This document shows positions 38,551 through 64,000 of a DNA stretch of 64,000 nt, one piece after another. The stretch covers positions 3,844,001 to 3,908,000 of the forward strand of contig JAUJPP010000007.1 of NCBI GenBank assembly GCA_030562195.1, in the 5' to 3' direction. How positions within the stretch are numbered: position 1 is the first letter of the stretch; every line of letters begins with the position of its first letter. Source of the DNA: Nipponacmea schrenckii (taxonomy: Eukaryota > Mollusca > Gastropoda > Lottiidae). The notes below the pieces were generated by a model, which made no database searches, had not been told where the DNA came from, and saw nothing but the letters and a program-made list of their open reading frames with translations. Both the position numbers and the translations under genes were made by a program.

Positions 38551-38807
38551 ATCCTTAATTTGGAAAAGAAATGAATGGAGTTCTTTACTGTACCTCATGG
38601 TCAAGTGAAGACGAACAACGCCATGCAGTATGCAATGAGGGAAATTTTGCCAGGAGAAAGGCATTAGCCTACTTTTTGCGATTTTCAACCGTCGACCACA
38701 CGGGGCCTCGGTTGATTGTGCCATCCGAACGACTAGACGCTTTGTCATGTCAGTCACTCCGAACTGCACCACTGACATTGGGAAACCGGATTGATCCTTA
38801 ATTTGGA
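38551..38807 (-). mobile_element. SINE-like insertion with 14-bp target duplication
   Basis: An exact 14-bp direct repeat atccttaatttgga (38551-38564 and 38794-38807) brackets 229 bp of clearly GC-richer DNA. On the - strand the insert contains cgaggccccgtgtgg and gcaaaaagtaggctaatgcc. I associate these from memory with conserved bodies of molluscan SINEs. The insert ends ctccattcatttctttt beside the duplication. Duplication length fits target-primed retroposition. No RNA polymerase III box was identified with confidence. Frames open on both strands inside it are not considered genes. Confidence 0.5.
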
Positions 38808-40686
38808 GAGATCACACCCACAATGTAACCATTAAAATAAATTTGAAATTTGTACAACTATATAGAGTACGAGTAAGGTGGAGATGAATAATAATGTTGA
38901 GTCCAAAAGGTTTCATGTCTCAATTGTGAAAACATCATCACAACACTTTGATCTCAAGACATAGCTCAGGAAAGATCACAGAAATGGAATTGAGATTTTG
39001 AATCTGCCCCAATGTAGTGAATCAGATTTAAGACAAGCGAAACAAAATCAAATGTATGTCAAGGAACACCTGGACGCCCACTATAAAGGCCTTATTATCT
39101 CAATACATTTTTAAAAGTTTTTTTAAGCATATTTACCTGCATTATGCGTTTTAAAATCATGGATAGCAAAACTGTTTGGGAATTCACATTTTATCACCAG
39201 TTTTCGCTTGCCAGTCATTCGATGTTTCATGATATGGTTTTTAAACCAATAAAAGGGAACGAAAATTGTTCACTATTAAAACCCTACGTGATCGAATATC
39301 AAGTTATTTTCTGATCACCGATCACCGTAATGAGCACAATGTTGATAATATATAATATAGTTATAGCTAGTGATTAAATTCACCCAACTTATAGAGCAAA
39401 TTGAATGTATTAACAAATGTTTAACCGTAACGCTGATTATGGAAAAGTCATTCAAAACCCCGATTATTACAATGAAAGAGAGAAAATCACCAACATAGAT
39501 ATTAAAAGTTAACGAATTGTGGTCCGTGACACTCAATATTTATTTCGATATTTTAAAATGTTTTAACCATAATTTCTGCATAAAGATGTCTAAATGTTTT
39601 TTATTTGGGGGGGGGGGGGTGGAAAAGAATTTTGGCGTCAGCAAAAAAGAGTCATCAAATATTGACAATATGCGTATCGTTACAGTAGAAAAACGGTAGA
39701 AGCTAATCCTATTTGGATCTATACCTCGTGTATCCGCTTGTACTATTTCTACTGTATCGATTATCCCGGACAATATGCTAGGTAGGTAGGACACGGTACC
39801 TAGTCTATTTTTCTCGACTGTATTGGCTGTACAATAAATTTTATTTTATGGTTGGCCCACGATGGCTGAAACGATTTTATTCAGCAAGGGGCAATATGAG
39901 GTACCGTCAATTAGGCAATTTGGTTTAGTCGCGACCACCTGTGTTAGGTGGTTAAAACTGTTATTTGTTACTGTGGCGATCTTAGCCGGAACAAATATTG
40001 TCCTTATAGTATGAAAGCCAGGATTTGGTATTGTGCTCTTTTATCGTGTTGATAACAGTTCACTTTGATACATTCAATAAGACTGTTAATTGAAACAAAA
40101 TATATGTAGACAGTGGAAAATATTTCATGAATAGAGGTCAAAGGGCAATGTTTATTTTCACTCCCAACAAATTTCTTTGACCACTGTTGCCGTATTTGTT
40201 TTCCAAACTAATAAATTGGTTAAATTGAAACGTTAATTCCTCAATAAAAACCAGTCAATATTGAAGATTTCCTGTGTTTTGTTGATTTTGATGTCAAATC
40301 AAATAATTTTACAGGTGAATTTCAAATAATATATTCAATAGAAATCAAAATATTCTGCACGATGGTTTTAGAGGTGAGGTGAAAGATTTGCTCGGAAGTC
40401 TCTGGTCCAACCAGTTAACAGTGCTGCTCAATTCTGTTCATATGAACCATGAGAATGAAAATATCTTTCGTTAGCTACTTGTATTAAGAACCTTTGCAAT
40501 CAGCTTGGTAAATGGAGGTTTTTATATGGTATACAGTGTGTACAATCACTCCAAGGAGTTGGATATTGTGAAGATGAGGTTTAACAGAAATTGCAAAAGA
40601 AATGATTTTCGAAACCTACTCTAGGTTATGACTGATGGAATAAATTTAAATAAACTAATAAACAATAGGGTCTGCATTAATCAGGT

Positions 40687-41366
40687 GTTCTGGACCTGTT
40701 TCAAGTGTTCTGTTCCGAACAAGCTTTCGAGTAATTCTGGACATGTTCTGGACAGGAAGTGAAAAGTTCTGTAATGAACAAATATCTGAGTAGAGATTTT
40801 GAACAGGAATTATAATGATAGACAATCGTATGATAAAAGTAGTATCATTTGCCATTTTGGAGGATATCCTTCACGAAGACAGCACCGATGATGAGTGAAA
40901 CACAGATGAACAGTCTTTTATTGCCATATGTGCAGCACTAACAATGTGGGGCATATTAAACGCATAATTTCAAATTTCTGTTAAAATATGCAATATTCAA
41001 GTCTAATTATAATAATTTTGCTGTCACTTGAACTTGGCAACCACAGCACATAAAGACTTACATATAACACATTGTTTAAAAAAAAATATTGCCCTTTGAC
41101 TACATAACAATTGATTGATGAAATGTGTGAAATATTGGAACTCTGTTATTTTATGGATTATGTAAACCAAATTTGTATCATTGTTTATTTTTTCATATAC
41201 AATTGTGTTAATTAAGACATTTTCTATAGTTATATTCGATTTTTCACTTTTTCAGACCACCTAAAAGAGCCAAAGTTGTTGGAAAACTGTTGACGCCATC
41301 TTGATTTCTCAACTGTTCCCGCTGCACCACCTCGCTAGGTGGGACAGAAAAATCTTTGTCCAGAAC
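40687..41366. repeat. Cluster of gttctggac / gtccagaac motifs
   Basis: gttctggac occurs at 40687-40695 and 40745-40753, with further partial copies (gtgttctgttcc, aattctggaca, aagttctgt) between and after. The inverted form gtccagaac lies at 41358-41366 with another ggaac/gttcc pair beside it. The arrangement suggests a decayed element with iterated inverted ends, of unknown type. Confidence 0.3.
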
Positions 41367-42966
41367 AGTGTTCCAGTTCATTCGAATCCAGTTCCGACAG
41401 TCCCTAGGAGTTAGTTCAAACTTAGTTCTTCGACATGATATGACAAAAGAAGCCAAAAGAAATTGTGAATAACAATACCAAGAGTTTATAATTTTAAAAC
41501 AATTAAATAAGCACCAGAATTTCATATATTTTATTTATTTCCCACAAACATGATTTAATACATGTTAACAAAGTAAAAGTGAACACAGGACTTGATCTAG
41601 ATGTCCTGTTTGATCAAAAATCCTGCAAATGCCCTACATATTTCCATACTGCTCAAACAGTATAGTTACAGTATTCCAAGAGTGAAAAGATAAAGTGCAT
41701 AGGAAATCAGGAACCACAATATTTCTTAAAACTACCAAAAAATAGTTTACAATCTGGTATTGAAGAATTCCAAGGCTGAGTGGAAAGAAATATGTTATAG
41801 AAATGTACAAGTACTTGTAAAATTTTCCTTCAACAGTTGACATTTTGTTATTAAACTGTTCTAGATCAAGTCCTTCATAATTCATAAAGCTAATTAAAGA
41901 AAGATAACTTTGACTGAAAAAATGGCAGGTATAAAAAATAAACAATAATTTTAACAATATACATGTAGTGTTATGTTTAACAACAATATGATACTTCATA
42001 TCTACTGGCCCTTTCTAAAACTCTTCATTATGATGATGATGATTAAATACAGAAATTCTGGTCAAAATAATAGCAACAATAAACTTACATAATAAACTTT
42101 ATATTTTTCTTCATCTTATAAATTAGTACAGTGTTATTTACAAGTAGGTCATAACTTTGGATTAATTTTCAATAACAACTACATGAAATCTCAGCATTCC
42201 TTTCAGATCATTCTACTAAGGTTATGTTTTATTCATATATAATTCTGTCATTGAAATTTAACAGCAAAGGGAAATACTGTATATCATTTTGAAAACATAA
42301 GGGTTTGAGTATATAAGCACTTATTTGTTTAGCTTCAATGTAATAATGAATAAAATGAATTTTTGCAGTTTTTATAAGAGCTAGTGACATTTCATATGTA
42401 TTCTCTCGAGGACTGTCCTAAACTAATTACATTGAAGGTATGTGCATAAGTGAATGGTCATGGGCAGAAATCCGGCCGTGCAGATATGCAGATATCTCAA
42501 GTAAAACATGGTCACTTACATATACTCCTGTGAAAGTAACGAAAAATGATGTATTGTTGAAATAAATGATATTATGATATAAATAAGATGTACCTATCAC
42601 AGATTATGATATATTTCTAAATATTCAACCAGTAATAATATCTCAAATCCCTCACAAAACGAACACAAATTTTACTTTAGACATGTGACATGCCTTAACT
42701 AAACTAAATGCAAAAATGAGATAAACCCAGTTTTTAAAGCCCCAGTATCTATAATACCCCTCATAGATGGCACATAAGATCATAACACTTATTTCACAAA
42801 ATATATTTGCTTTAATTCACATTGCACATCTAAATATTCTGCTTTAACATCTTAGCGATTTGTTGAATATCTGAAAGGAGAAAACAACATTCTTTAATGT
42901 TAACCAATAATGATAAACTTATTATTAGTAACTGATAGTATTATGTTGTATGACATTTCACTGGAC

Positions 42967-42972
42967 TTTATT
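42967..42972 (-). terminator. Candidate GMDS poly(A) signal
   Basis: tttatt on the + strand is AATAAA on the - strand, about 220 bases past the GMDS stop codon. It is a plausible distance, but other hexamers in this AT-rich flank could be used. Confidence 0.35.
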
Positions 42973-43191
42973 ATTAGTGCAATTTGTAGGGTAAAATGAC
43001 AACTTTTCAATAAATCCAATGATTATTTTGAGGGAAAAAGGAGATATTAAAGATATCAATTTCAAGGAAATAAAATGGCAGAATATTCAAATCTAACCTC
43101 AGCAACAATTTACAAAATATAATGTTACCAGTATTTTGCTAGAACAATATTTTTTAAATCAATGAAATGTAAAACATACCTATAAGAAAAG

Positions 43192-64000
<20,809 letters not shown>

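Larger units (their letters stand above)
31529..43191. other. FoxL1-GMDS convergent intergenic region
   Basis: The 3' flanks of FoxL1 and GMDS meet here with no recognised gene between. Listed separately are poly(A) signals, a repeat copy with a poly-T run (35.4 kb), a hAT-like end (38.1 kb), a SINE-like insertion (38.55 kb) and an iterated motif cluster (40.7-41.4 kb). GC-richer patches at 36780-36990, 37130-37560 and 39600-39960 hold short frames I cannot identify. A perfect 7-bp hairpin (accacct/aggtggt, loop gtgtt) sits at 39934-39952. An - strand frame at 41634-41999 is hydrophobic and AT-driven, probably chance. Confidence 0.5.

Noticed and set aside
38518..38801. Frames of 76-86 codons on both strands in a GC-richer patch
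   Set aside because: The patch is an insertion bracketed by a 14-bp target duplication and is better explained as a SINE-like element.
39934..39952. Perfect 7-bp hairpin as a possible small-RNA gene
   Set aside because: The stem is too short for a microRNA precursor and I found no extended pairing around it.
41634..41999. 121-codon hydrophobic frame on the - strand between FoxL1 and GMDS
   Set aside because: Composition follows the AT-rich DNA (Phe, Leu, Ile, Tyr, Asn). It has no family motif or splice context, and the region past the GMDS stop is a natural place for chance frames.

Overview
This is AT-rich animal nuclear DNA with split genes, long introns and many decayed mobile elements. 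The best fit is a lophotrochozoan, most likely a mollusc and possibly a bivalve. The main reason is the tandem-core elements (recurring 'gatagcttgcc...ggtaatatacgcccac' heads, 'cggacggac...gtgggcgtat' tails and 110-175 bp internal units), which resemble the 'pearl'-type Helitron-related elements known from bivalves. No prokaryotic, organellar or viral gene organisation was seen.

Only two genes are well supported, and they converge. FoxL1 (30410-31528, + strand) is a complete 372-residue forkhead transcription factor with an uninterrupted coding region. GMDS (GDP-mannose 4,6-dehydratase) lies on the - strand from the right edge of the window down to 43192. I reconstructed its last eight complete exons plus nine bases of the exon before them. 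They splice in frame to 296 residues ending in a stop, and what is missing is the N-terminal, dinucleotide-binding part beyond position 64000. The 3' ends of FoxL1 and GMDS face each other across 11.7 kb. In vertebrates GMDS also sits tail-to-tail beside a Fox cluster (FOXQ1-FOXF2-FOXC1), so this looks like an ancient conserved linkage.

Layout: 1-29.9 kb has no confident gene. It holds tandem-core elements (1.7-3.1, 7.1-7.8, 16.5-17.5, 19.2-20.6 and 22.5-22.8 kb), a frame-broken coding relic (5.3-6.0 kb), several short coding-like patches (10.9-13.9 kb) and candidate upstream control DNA of FoxL1. 29.9-32.4 kb is the FoxL1 unit. 32.4-43 kb is intergenic, with a GC-richer SINE-like insertion flanked by a 14-bp duplication (38.55-38.81 kb). 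43.2-64 kb is GMDS. Its introns carry a long-armed foldback element with an exact 9-bp target duplication (43370-44776), another tandem-core element (45.5-46.6 kb), a 29-bp minisatellite (52.0-52.8 kb) and a TA-flanked MITE (63399-63806).

The two genes do not act in one pathway. FoxL1 is a developmental regulator and GMDS makes the precursor of GDP-fucose. Their association is positional, and long-range Fox regulatory DNA lying in or beyond GMDS is one possible reason for it. The most striking structural item is the foldback element inside the last GMDS intron, which would put about 0.6 kb of self-complementary RNA into the pre-mRNA.
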